Notes under the pieces: generated by a model | The model's input: only the letters and a program-made list of their open reading frames with translations | Databases searched by the model: none | Told to the model about the DNA's origin: nothing | Shown here: piece by piece, positions 1 through 9,887 of the stretch | Layout: every line of letters starts with the position of its first letter | How positions within the stretch are numbered: position 1 is the stretch's first letter | Made by a program: the position numbers and the translations under genes | NCBI GenBank assembly: GCA_037501455.1 | Contig: CM074863.1 | Coordinates: 59,315,501 to 59,379,500 of the forward strand | Origin: Lantana camara | Lineage: Eukaryota > Streptophyta > Magnoliopsida > Lamiales > Verbenaceae | Reading direction: 5' to 3' | Length of the DNA stretch: 64,000 nt

Positions 1-839
1 CGCTCACACTAGTTCCACCAATGAACGGCGTAACCGGACCTCGTTAGGAGTTAGCGAGGAATGGACGCTGAGCGCCATCTGGGGAGTCATGTAACCCCTT
101 TTGGTCAACGAATGGGTGGTCGGACCTCGTTAATGAATGTGCACAAAAGAATGTTTTGCATGAAAAGAAAGAATGAATGAATGTTTAAATGATTTACACA
201 AGGTGTTGGTTGGAGATAATGCACGCCAACTCGCCGGGCCAATAATGACCTAATGTAATTGAATCGTTATAATCCCTTTTGAGGATTTCTATTCACCCAC
301 TTGGGAAATTATTTAAAACTTCATTTGGGATTATAGCTTGCATGTGATTGTTTAAATACTGCCGTATATTATATTTATGCCCTGTTTTATACCCACCAGT
401 CCCTTTTGGACTGAACCCGTTTGGTATTCAGTTGTATTATGCAGGTGTCCAGGGAGCTAGGTGGGAATTCGAGTCCTAGGTCTTGCATTCGTCTCTAGCT
501 CTGTATTTTGGTCTTACGGTTGCATACTTTTACTTTTGATCACTGTATATGGATATTATATTGGAGCGTACTTGTTTGAGCCGTGATGGCAATTGGTGAT
601 GTATATGACTGATTCTTTTGGAGCTGTGATGCTCATTGTATATATATATGATGTATGTTCGTTTATTGCTTCCGCTTTAATGTTTTACGCTGTTTTATGG
701 TTCAAGGGTTAGTCCCGCGTAGCATAGAGTGTGTGTAGGTCCCCGTTCGCCGTGATTTGGCTCGGGTATGGATCGTCCATTTCATATTCGGGTCGGGTCT
801 CGGTGCGGGGGATGTGACACCTTGCGCTCGGGTGTTACA
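1..839 (+). mobile_element. Right part of LTR 'X' (Ty3/gypsy-type, long LTR), inserted in gypsy copy A
   Basis: This is the 3' portion of an LTR that starts before the window. It ends in GGTGTTACA at 839, and the next bases (GGAGTACTAAC) are protease-region sequence that is uninterrupted in the other T copies (compare 8375-8390), so this is an insertion edge. The last 50 bases carry the box GGTGCGGGGGATGT seen at the ends of the other LTR families here. A perfect 6-bp hairpin lies at 397-413. No protein is supported. The other LTR end and the target duplication lie outside the window, so solo LTR and full element cannot be told apart. Confidence 0.8.
397..413 (+). other. Conserved LTR hairpin (family X)
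   Basis: Arms CAGTCC and GGACTG pair perfectly across a 5-nt loop, 426-442 nt before the LTR 3' end. It is preceded by CCCAC and followed by AACCC, as in the other families. The function is unknown. Confidence 0.6.
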
Positions 840-1489
840 GGAGTACTAACAACATAGCTTGCAGAAGAGAAAGTAACACGCAAGGGTAATTTTATAGATA
901 TATTGTGAGAAATAAAGGAGTGGGTAGCTCCCGGATCAAATAGAGCATGTATGTCTATGCCATGAATGCAAATGGTACCTTCAACGATAGCTGCGGGGTT
1001 CATGTCTGCATCCACTTCTTCCCCTTCCAAAGCATAAGCATGGGCTCTAACTAACGGCCTCTGACCCCCGACAGGCTGATCCCGACGATCTGGACACGTA
1101 TCCACCTTGTGATCGACACTCCCACATATTAAACATAACCTGTGACGTCTTCTTCCATTATCATAATGATGAGTAGGTTGCCCACAGAATGAACATTTGG
1201 GTTTCTCGGGTGGTGGTGGCAAAGTAGGAGGCTGAGAAGCCTTCTGAACTGGTCCTTGTTGCTTGAATTTCTTTACCGGACCCTTCGGTTGTGGAGGAGT
1301 TGTCTCATAAATAATTGGCCTCTTGCCCGTATTGTAACCTGCTCTTGATCCCGATCTTGAGCCCTGTCCTGTCCGATAAGTAGATCTCCGTGCATTAACC
1401 GAGTCTTCAATATTTAAAGCCTTTGAAGTAGCTTTCTTCCAACTACTAGTATTGATGGCTTCAATTGCTACTTGAATATCCGGCCTCAA
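840..1489 (-). pseudogene. Copy A: gag zinc-knuckle region and start of protease (truncated)
   Basis: The reverse strand encodes the C-terminal part of a Ty3/gypsy Gag with a CCHC knuckle (C-x2-C-x4-H-x4-C, in CLICGSVDHKVDTC), a basic proline-rich stretch before it, and the start of an aspartic protease with the catalytic motif DPGATHSF. The X LTR cuts the protease at 840. The upstream Gag segment is separated by an in-frame TAA near 1490 that copies B, C and D also carry. The knuckle normally binds genomic RNA and the protease matures the polyprotein. This is the only internal piece of copy A left in the window. Confidence 0.85.
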
Positions 1490-2125
1490 CCCTTATACAA
1501 ATTGCATAGCTTTGTGGAAATCATCACTTGCAATGTTAGGTGCATACTTGGATAGCCTGTCAAACTCAGCTATATACTCGACAACCGATCTACCTCCTTG
1601 TTCGAGCTCCATGATTTCCTTAAGCCTTCTGGTACGAGATGAGGGAGGAATGAACTTATTTTTGAATTCTCTTACAAAAACCTCCCATGTAATTTCTTCC
1701 TCGGCGGCATCCAAAACGATCTTGGTACTATCCTATCAAGAATAAGCTTCCCCTTGAATTAAAGTAAGTGTGCACCGAGTCTTCTCTCTAGACTAACAAG
1801 GAATAAGAGTCCAAATCCTTTCAACCTCCTTAAGCTATTGCTCGGCTTGCATATCACTTCCTTTGAAAAACCTCGGTGGATGCTGATTCTAAAACTCCCG
1901 TAAAATAGCTAAAATTGGGGTCGGTTGTGGAGGAGGAACTGGTGTTGCTGGAGGCACATAATCTCGCAACCTCTGATCTATTAACTGAACCGTGGAATTT
2001 AAGAAATCCTGAGGCTGAGGTTGAGCTTGAGGGGGTCTAGGTGGAGGAGAATGATCATTAAGATGATGCCTATGTCCCGGATAATGCTCTCTACGAGGGC
2101 GACCATGTGGCATTCTGAAATTCAA
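1490..2125 (-). pseudogene. Copy A: N-terminal and core gag, broken
   Basis: The probable Gag start is the ATG at 2125 (MNFRMPHG...), followed by a proline-rich N-terminus. An in-frame TAG after ...ILREF (near 1889) breaks it, and the core capsid segment follows (EEEITWEVFVREFKNKF..., typical of the Retrotrans_gag family) at 1493-1714. Copies B and C have the same TAG; copy D does not. Gag would form the particle in which reverse transcription takes place. The copy cannot make full-length Gag. Confidence 0.85.
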
Positions 2126-2345
2126 ACACTATACATGTATGTTTGATTAACAAGTGCAAATGAGTGCAATAAAGCTCATAACACGAATAAATCACATAAT
2201 TCAAATAAATCAAGTAGGTTCAAATAAATCCAAGTAAATTCAAATAAATTCAAACAAATGCAAGACTCGCAATTAATCAAATAATCATATGCCGTATGAC
2301 TTAGACTCACAAGACACTACACCAAAACCGCGGTTTTGCAACCGG

Positions 2346-2357
2346 GCTCTGATACCA
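2346..2357 (-). other. tRNA primer-binding site of copy A (next to LTR1)
   Basis: On the minus strand this reads TGGTATCAGAGC, the complement of the 3' end of initiator tRNA-Met commonly used by plant retrotransposons. It is separated from the LTR end by 8 nt. Equivalent sites in the array are at 9868-9879, 17259-17270 and 35387-35398. Confidence 0.85.
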
Positions 2358-2825
2358 CCATAGGATGTAGCATCCGGAACGCTAGGTAGCCACATCCCCC
2401 GCACTATAGTTGAATCCACATATGGAATGAACACCCATTCATTAATCGAGCCTATAGCGAACGGGAGACACTAAAGACAATAACTCACTTGCTAAGTGGG
2501 CTAACCCTCAATTTAATACCAACATATATGCAATAGAAAGGAAGTATAGTAGTATGCATACAATTTATTATCCATCATTGATTCCAAAATCATAATTCCA
2601 TATACATATTAATATATTATCGTCTCTCAAAAATTCCATAAGCATGCCAATATTTCCGGGTACATATCATAATGTATACATAGACACTACAACACTTCAT
2701 ATGAGCTTTTAATGTATCCATAATCTACATGAAATATGTGGATGACAATGCTAGACCTAAAAGAAGCAAAACTCGACTCAATCCCGCCTAGCACTCAACC
2801 TGCAATACCTGAAATTGTGAGGTGT

Positions 2826-2842
2826 CAGTCTATGAAAGACTG
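2826..2842 (-). other. Conserved LTR hairpin (family T, LTR1)
   Basis: Arms CAGTCT and AGACTG pair perfectly over a 5-nt loop, 460-476 nt from the LTR 3' end. The same sequence stands at 10348-10364, 17739-17755 and 35867-35883 in LTR2, LTR3 and LTR4. Confidence 0.65.
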
Positions 2843-3943
2843 AGTGAGGGGTTTATAACTTAAAAGCGCAATTACCATGCAAGCCGTAATCCCAGGTAAG
2901 GTTTTATAAAAGAAAGTAATATAGGTTCAATAAGAATACAATACTCGCCCGAGACTACAACTAATCAATTTACAATTCAATCAATTCGGTACAATTCAGT
3001 TCAGTCAATCACTGGCCCGGCGAGTGAGGGCAATTCTCCAACCTTTCTCCGACAGTGTACAATAATTCAGTTGTGATTAATTAAGTGATCAAGCAATATA
3101 ATTCGGTGCACAATTAGCAATTTCAATAGTCCATCCTTCTTTCTCCTGGTGATGGGGGATTGCAAGGCCCTGCCATCCAATCAGTGTGAGCATAGGGTTC
3201 ATGATTCCCTATACCCGGAACTCCTTCCTCCACTAATCTCCTAGTGGATTTAAGGGTCATCCCAACAATGTGAGGATAGTGCAAGAGTTGCCCGTCAGCC
3301 CAAGCTTTCCCGGTTGTCTCATTACACTACCCTCGGGCCCACAGTGAAACAATGTACTCGCCAAATCAATCAATTCAGTCGATCAATCGGTCAATCATTC
3401 AATCAGTACAATTCGGTAATTCAATTGAAGATCAATAAAGTTTTGGAAACTACAGATATAATCTAGATACATTTTGGCTGAAAGATCACATAGGGTTGTA
3501 AATGTTCTATATATCTAGAAGTAACCTCACCTTTACCGACCAAAAGAAATAAGGAAACACCCTATGGAGTGTGTTCCTCGTCTCCTGGAATGTGATCTGT
3601 GTAACAAGGACAAGTGTACGTAAGACTCGACTCGCATGAACCATTTAGGACGAACGACATGTCCCAATAATGTCAATCATGTAATTACAATCAATAAATA
3701 TCATAAACATATTCACTTTATAAAATAAGGTAGCAATGATCAAGTATTCAAGGTATAAATCAAAGTATAAAAATATTACACAAACCTCCCCGATAGAATT
3801 TAAACATGGAATCTCATAATACAATTAATACACATAATAGCATGCATTACATGGCACATTACTGAAGTGTTCATGCCAGAAACGAGCCAAGAAAATCATG
3901 CGAGAAAAGTTATAAAATCAATTTTTCATGCAGAATGTTACAG

Positions 3944-4176
3944 TGTCGCGGGCGCGACAAATTTCCTTCATAAAACGGTCGCGGTAGCGACCACCTATTT
4001 TTGGTCGAATTTTTCTCCAATTTTTCAAAATCTCGAAACTTGGCAAAAAACGGGTCTCGGGAGCGACCAAAATTACACATCATTCTGGTCGCGGGCGCGA
4101 CCTGAAGTCCTGCCCCAACTGTGAGTGGGTCGCTGGCGCGACCAATTTTGTCCTGCTTTCGATCGCGGCCGCAACC
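3944..4176 (-). repeat. Array of six 16-bp GC-rich palindromes in LTR1
   Basis: Six units related to GGTCGCGGSCGCGACC lie at 3944-3959, 3977-3992, 4053-4068, 4087-4102, 4128-4143 and 4161-4176, spaced by AT-rich sequence. They recur at 11467-11699 (LTR2), are split by the copia insertion in LTR3, and recur at 36959-37191 (LTR4). Individual units have decayed in different ways, but the palindromic consensus is clear. Distance from the LTR 5' end is 938-1170 bp. Confidence 0.85.
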
Positions 4177-4526
4177 TGCTACGCAGCAGCAGAAAAACAG
4201 GGGAAAACAAGGGAGTTCGAGCTAAAATACCACAAAACCAACAACCAAAGAAAATTCACTCCAAAACAATTGCTCAAATACATGTATGACACATTATACT
4301 ATACTTATGCATCAACAAACCAAGAAATATGCGTCAAAGCACCACAATCAATCATGAAAACCCCATAAATATTCATGCTTCCAACTTCCATAAAACTTCA
4401 AAATTTTCATGCAAGCTTTCAATCCTTTTTTGATCATAAACATGCTTCTAGGTCCATACATTGAAGAATTCATCATTTAATCCATAAACCCTACTCAATC
4501 ACAAATTCAAGAAATTCATACAATTC

Positions 4527-4850
4527 TCAAGTTATACCTTGAAATGAAAGAAATATGAGACGAAATGAAGATAGGGTGATGTTGATGATCTTAGCTCCAA
4601 AATTCCTCAAAGTACAGCTCGAATTTTTAATGAACTCGTTCCCTTCTCTTCCTTGGTGTTTTGATCGGTATATGGTGTGTGAGTGTGTGTATATCTTGAA
4701 TGAAAATGGAATGTATTGGAATAAGATGGAAGAAATGAGATGATATATCAAAGTCTTGCATGAATATGTGTGTTTCCCCATAATTTGCACATAAGTCCTC
4801 CTAATATTTGAATTTATGCAAACAAGTTTCATCTCTATATAAAAGATCAC
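4527..4850 (-). other. 107-codon ORF inside the T LTR (coding status doubtful)
   Basis: The same open frame of 107 codons is present and uninterrupted in all four T LTRs (also 12050-12373, 29039-29362, 37533-37856), while the pol genes of the same elements have collected stops. It overlaps the TATA-like sequence, and its last codons read through a donor-like CAAGGTATAA. I recognise no domain. It could be a leader exon or chance. The frame stays open in four near-identical copies, which by itself is weak evidence for coding. Confidence 0.3.
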
Positions 4851-5114
4851 TTAATTCCATTTTACGTTATACAATTAAGTATACAATTTTACACCAATGG
4901 TCACTTGAGGACATAGAATACAATTAGATCACATATATCAATTAGTTCATATAATTCATGTTAGTAACAATTCATATAAATACATGGAGATGTAATGCAC
5001 ACAGTATGATGAAAGTTGTAAATAAACGAATGAAGTAACTAAATTAAACCTCCCAACTCCCAAACACCCGCTCATGGCGTGCTTACCTGAACTTCAGGAA
5101 ATTGGGGCGTTACA

Positions 5115-5128
5115 ACTCTCCCTCCCTT
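5115..5128 (-). other. Polypurine tract of copy B
   Basis: The minus strand reads AAGGGAGGGAGAGT directly before the LTR start TGTAACGCC, the expected position for the plus-strand primer. Equivalent tracts stand at 12638-12651 (copy C) and 29627-29640 (copy D). Confidence 0.85.
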
Positions 5129-5149
5129 AGAAGAATCTGGTCCCCAAAT

Positions 5150-5730
5150 TCACTGATCGGAAATAAATAACTCCGGGCGAAACCTCTTTATTTCCTCTTC
5201 CGGTTCCCAAGTCATTTCTTCGGTTTTGTCGCTTCGCCATAACACCTTGACCATATGAATACTCCGATTTCTCAACTCTTGATACTTTCTGTCCAAAATT
5301 CTAACCGGCTGCTGAATAAATGACCAATTTTGTTCTAATTCAATTTCATTTAAAGGGGAGAATTTCAGTTTCATCCGGATAATACTTTCTTAGCTGAGAT
5401 ACGTGAAAAACATTGTGAATTCCGGTAAGATTAGGCGGTAGGTCCAATCTGTAAGCTACTTCCCCAATTCTCTCAAGAATTTCAAACGGACCCAAATAAC
5501 GGGGATTTAACTTTCCTCCGTTTCCAACCCGAGAAAACCCCTTTCGTGGAGATACCTTTCAGAAGACCCGGTCCCCCACTTCAAATTTAAGATCCCACTG
5601 GCGAATATCAGCATAACTTTTCTGCCTATCTTGTGCAGCTTTCATCCGTTGATGTATCTGTTGAACCTTCTCAATCATAGCCCTCACAACTTTGGAAGGT
5701 TTCTCCAATTTCTCACCTTTCTTTACCCCT
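5150..5730 (-). pseudogene. Copy B: integrase C-terminus (GPY/F module) and chromodomain
   Basis: The 3' end of pol encodes a GPF/Y-type integrase C-terminal module followed by a chromodomain-like segment (VKVLWRSDKTEEMTWEPEEE..., 5150-5374) with its aromatic and acidic signature. An integrase chromodomain defines chromoviruses, and the form here resembles the Tekay/Del lineage, where it is thought to steer insertion by reading chromatin marks. The module and the chromodomain are in different frames, so the copy is broken here. The polypurine tract lies just downstream. Confidence 0.8.
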
Positions 5731-5732
5731 TC

Positions 5733-6812
5733 TTATTTTATCCATTTCCACTCCTCCAAATCAAAGAATAATGGTGACCGACATTTCCGACCATAAAGCA
5801 CTTCATATGGAGTCATACCAATAGAAGATTGATAACTATGGTTATATGCGAACTCAATCAACGGAAGTTGTTCAGGCCAAGAAGTTTGAAAATCCAATGC
5901 ACACGCCCGAAGCAAATCTTCCAAACATCGTATAACCCTCTCCGATTGACCATCAGTTTGAGGATGAAATGTCGTGTTAAATTGGAGTTTCGTGCCCAAA
6001 ATCCCTTGCAACTCTTGCCATAACTTGGAAGTAAAATGGGGATCTCTATCCGAAACAATACTTACCGGAATCCCATGAAGTCGAACAATCTCTCTATTAT
6101 AAATCTCAGCTAACTTTCGAATCTTGTAAGGCATTCGGACAGGTAGAAAATGTGCAGACTTAGTTAACCGATCCACAATTACCCAAATACCATCATAGCC
6201 ACCTTTCACTATTGGTAATCCAGATATAAAATCCATCGTCACTTGTTCCAATTTCCACTCGAAAATAGGTAACGGTTGGAGAAGACCTCCCGGCTTTTGA
6301 TGTTTGGCCTTAACGTTTTGACATGTCAAACAATATCTTACAAACTTGGCTACATCCTTCTTTAATACATACCACCATTAATATTGTTTTAAATCCTTAT
6401 ACATTTTATTTCCTCCCGGATGTACCGAATACGCCGATTTATGAGCTTCTTCAAGCAATACCCTTTTCAATTCATCGGGCACTACCACTAGGTTCTTGAA
6501 ACGAAGAAGACCAGTTTCATCAAACCTGAATGGACTTTCAGGATCTTCTCTTGCCTTAGAAACCAATCTCTGAACTTCCGCATCCTTAGTTTGAGCCTCA
6601 AATAATTTATGTTTCAATTCCGGGTAGATGGAGATAGTAAAAACCCGAGCTTTAACCACAATAGGCTCAATTCCACTACTTTCTTTAACTTCCAAGTTTG
6701 CTATATCCACCTTCCTACTTAAAGCATCGGCAACCATATTAACCTTCCCGGGATGGTATTTAATGACACAATCATAGTCTTCTAGTCTTTCCATCCATCG
6801 TCGTTGCCTCAT
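5733..6812 (-). pseudogene. Copy B: RNase H tail, integrase zinc finger and catalytic core
   Basis: 6378-6812 encodes the RNase H tail and linker ([17 protein letters not shown]) and the HH half of the integrase zinc finger. It stops at a TAA after ...DLKQY that copies C and D share. 5733-6329 encodes the integrase core with all three acidic residues visible: D in MDFISG, D in VSDRDPHF and E in GQSERVIR. The core frame is intact for 198 codons. Integrase joins the cDNA to host DNA. The conserved catalytic triad together with the shared stop suggests death of a once active lineage rather than long decay. Confidence 0.88.
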
Positions 6813-6824
6813 GTTAAGATCTTT

Positions 6825-8198
6825 CTATATAGACAAATATTGGAGACTCTTATAGTCGGTGAAAATCTTAAATGACACCCCATACAAATAATGTCTCCAT
6901 TTCCCGAGGGCAAATATCACGGCGGCAAGCTCAAGATCATGTGTAGAATAGTTCTTCTCATGCTCTTTCAATTTTCGGGAGGCATAAGCAATCACTTTCC
7001 CGTTTTGAGTTAAAACACACCCCAAACCTTCTTTTGATGCATCGGTATAAACAATATATCCTTCAGAACCTTCCGGGAGAATTAGCACTGGAGCTGAAAC
7101 TAACTTTTCCTTCAAAATACCGAAGCTTTTGTCACAACTATCATCCCATACAAATTTAACATCATTCTTTGTTAACTGAGTTAAGGGAGCGCAATTTCGG
7201 AACAATCTTTCACAAATCTTGTATAATAACCCACCAATCCCAAGAAACTTCTAACCTCAGAATCGTTCTTTGGTTTCTCCCATTTCAACACCGCTTCAAT
7301 CTTCGAAGGATCGACTTCTAATCCATTTTCCGAAATAATATGACCCAAGAAAGATACCCGTTCGATCCAAAACTCACATTTTCTAAAATTTGCAAATAAT
7401 TGATGTTCCTCCAAAGTTTTCAATACAAGTTTGACATGCCTTGCATGTTCATCAACCGACTTGGAGAAAACGAAAATATCATCAATAAATATCACAACAA
7501 ACTTATCAAGAAACGGTTGGAAAATTCTATACATCATATCCATAAAAGCGGTGGGAGCATTTGTCAAACCAAAAGGCATAACCACAAATTCATAATGCCC
7601 ATACCTTGTGTTGAAGCCCGTCTTCGAAATATCCTCGGCTCACATCCGTAATTGGTAATATCCTTGTCGTAAATCAAGTTTTCAATATACTATAGATCCT
7701 TGGAGTATATCAAAAAACTCCTCAATGTGTGGAAGAGGATATTTATTCTTTATAGTCATCCGATTAAACTCCCGGTAATCAATACACATCATTAAAGTAC
7801 CGTCTTTCTTTTTCACAAACAATACCGGCGCACCCCACGGCGAGGAGCTCGGTCTAATATGCCCAACTTCTAATAGAGCCTTGAGTTAAATCTTCAATTC
7901 TTTGAATTCTTCCGGAGCCATCCGATATGGAGTCTTACAATGCGGCTTTGCATTCGGATACAAATCAATCACAAATTCTATTTCTCTATCCGGCGGCAAC
8001 GAAACCAATTTTTCTTGGAAACACTTCGGAAAATTCCCTAACAACTTCTGTTTCTTCTAATTTCACCTGATCCTTGGGTTGATTAAGAATATAGGCTATG
8101 AATCTCGTAGCCCCGTCACGGACCAATTTCTGAGCTTCCGAGAAAGATAACAGAGGTACCGTTTTAGAAGTCCAACCCATAACAACTTCTGAACCCAA
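6825..8198 (-). pseudogene. Copy B: reverse transcriptase and RNase H, frameshifted
   Basis: RT core motifs are seen at 7181-7585 ([12 protein letters not shown] and the catalytic [11 protein letters not shown]) and RNase H at 6825-7205 (TDAS, DLELAAV and TDYKSL). A 1-bp difference near 7190 relative to copy C separates the two. The RT N-terminus (7986-8198) runs out of frame after ...FSEVFP. An in-frame TAG after ...SLQYLS is shared with C and D. The product would copy the RNA genome into DNA inside the particle. This copy cannot make it in one piece. Confidence 0.88.
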
Positions 8199-8204
8199 AC
8201 GTAC

Positions 8205-8642
8205 TCATTTGGCCTGACAATCCACGGTAGCACACTGCTTGAATAACCAATCCATTCCCAAGATAGAACCATAGGGAGACATAGGTAGTTCAATGAAATC
8301 CAGCGAGAAAACCCGGCCCTCATTACTCACCGGCACCTTTCTAAAAACCCGATTAGTTTCTATACTACCACCAAAAGGAGTACTAACAACATAGCATGCA
8401 GAAGAGAAAGTATTACACAAGGGTAATTTCATAGATAAATTGGGAGAAATAAAGGAGTGGGTATCTCCCGGATCAAATAGAGCATGTATGTTTATGTCAT
8501 GAATGCAAATGCTACCTTCAACGATGGCTGCATTATCCACATCTGCATCCACTTGTTCCCCTTCCAAAGCATTAGCACGGGCTCTAACTAACGGCCTCTG
8601 ACCCCCGGCAGGCTGATCCCGACGATCCGGACACGTATCCAC
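8205..8642 (-). pseudogene. Copy B: protease
   Basis: A 145-codon frame covers the end of the knuckle region (DTCPDRRDQPAGG) and the aspartic protease with motif DPGDTHSFIS, where other copies have DPGATHSFIS. It ends at a TGA after ...VDCQAK; C and D carry the same TGA. Just upstream, the knuckle histidine codon is changed to tyrosine (sense TAC where A and D have CAC), so the CCHC motif of this copy is damaged. Confidence 0.82.
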
Positions 8643-9656
8643 CTTGTAATCGGCACTCCCACATATTAAACATAACCTGCGACGTCTTCTTCAATTATCA
8701 TAATGATGAGTAGGTTGCCCACAGAATGAACATTTGGGTTTCTCGGGGTGTGGTGGCAAAGTAGGAGGCTGAGAAGCCTTCTGAACTGGTCCTTGTTGCT
8801 TGAATTTCTTTACCGGACCCTTCGGTTGTGGAGGAGTTGTCTCATAAATAATTGGCCTCTTGCCCGTATTGTAACATGCTATTCATCCTGATCCTGAGCC
8901 ATGTCCTGTCCGATAAGTAGATCTCCGTGCATTAACCGAGTCTTCAACCTTTAAAGACTTTGAAGTAGCTTTCTTCCAACTACTAGTATTGATGGCTTCA
9001 ATTGCTACTTGAATATCCGGCCTCAACCCTTATACAAATTGCATAGCTTTGTGGAAATCATCGCTTGCAATCTTAGATGCATACTTGGATAGCCTCTCAA
9101 ACTTAGCTATATACTCCGCAACCGATCTACCTCCTTGTTCGAGCTCTATGAATTCCTTAAGCCTTCTGGTACGAGATGAGGGAGGAATGAACTTATTTTT
9201 GAATTGTCTTACAAAAACCTCCCATGTAATTTCTTCCTCGGCGGTATCCAAAACGATCTTGGTACTATCCCACCAAGAATAAGCTTCCCCTTGAATTAAA
9301 GTAAGTGTGCACTGAGTCTTCTCTCTAGACTCACAAGGAATAAGAGTCCAAATCCTTTCAACCTCCTTAAGCTATTGCTCGGCTTACATATCACTTCCTT
9401 TGAAAAACCTCGGTGGATGCTGATTCTAAAACTCCCGTAAAATAGCTAAAATTGGGGTCGGTTGTGGTGGAGGAACTGGTGTTGCTGGAGGCACATAATC
9501 TCGCAACCTCTGATCTATTAACTGAACCATGGAATTTAAGAAATCCTGAGGTTGAGCTTGAGGGGGTGTAGGTGGAGGAGAATGATCATGACGATGATGC
9601 CTATGTCCCGGAGAATGCTCTCTACGGGGGCTACCATGTGGCATTCTGAAATTCAA
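8643..9656 (-). pseudogene. Copy B: gag, broken by shared stops
   Basis: It runs from the ATG at 9656 through the proline-rich N-terminus (to 9426, ending in the TAG shared with A and C), the capsid core (9030-9251, ending in the TAA shared by all four copies) and the basic linker and knuckle region. The order and residues match the A copy closely. With two in-frame stops and the altered knuckle it cannot make functional Gag. Confidence 0.85.
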
Positions 9657-9887
9657 ACACTATACATGTATGTTCGATTAACAAGTGCAAATGAGTGCAA
9701 TAAAGCTCATAACACGAATAAATCAAATAATTCAAGTAGGTTCAAATAAATCCCATTAAATTCAAATAAATTCAAACAAATGCAAGACTCGCAATTAATC
9801 AAATAATCATATGCCGTATGACTTAGACTCACAAGACACTACACCAGAACCGCGGTTTTCCAACCGGGCTCTGATACCACCATAGGA

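Larger units (their letters stand above)
2366..5114 (-). mobile_element. T-family LTR1 (2749 bp)
   Basis: The LTR is bounded on the minus strand by TGTAACGCCCC (5114) and GATGCTACA (2366), with a primer-binding site on one side and a polypurine tract on the other. In element sense it contains: a TATA-like TTTTATATAG near 4840; an ORF of 107 codons (4527-4850); a donor-like CAAG|GTATAA at 4537/4538; a pyrimidine-rich, AG-ending stretch ending at 4176; six GGTCGCGG-type palindromes (3944-4176); a hairpin at 2826-2842; and the terminal TGCGGGGGATGT box. It is the 3' LTR of copy B and the 5' LTR of copy A. Confidence 0.93.

Noticed and set aside
1512..1745. Plus-strand frame of 77 codons repeated at 9049 and 16432
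   Set aside because: It is the antisense shadow of the Gag core on the minus strand.
2346..2357. tRNA gene suggested by the initiator-Met match
   Set aside because: Only the 12-base complement next to the LTR is present, which is a primer-binding site. No cloverleaf is seen.
3944..4176. CRISPR-like array (palindromic repeats with spacers)
   Set aside because: The spacers are irregular and themselves repeated between LTR copies, and this is a plant retrotransposon LTR.
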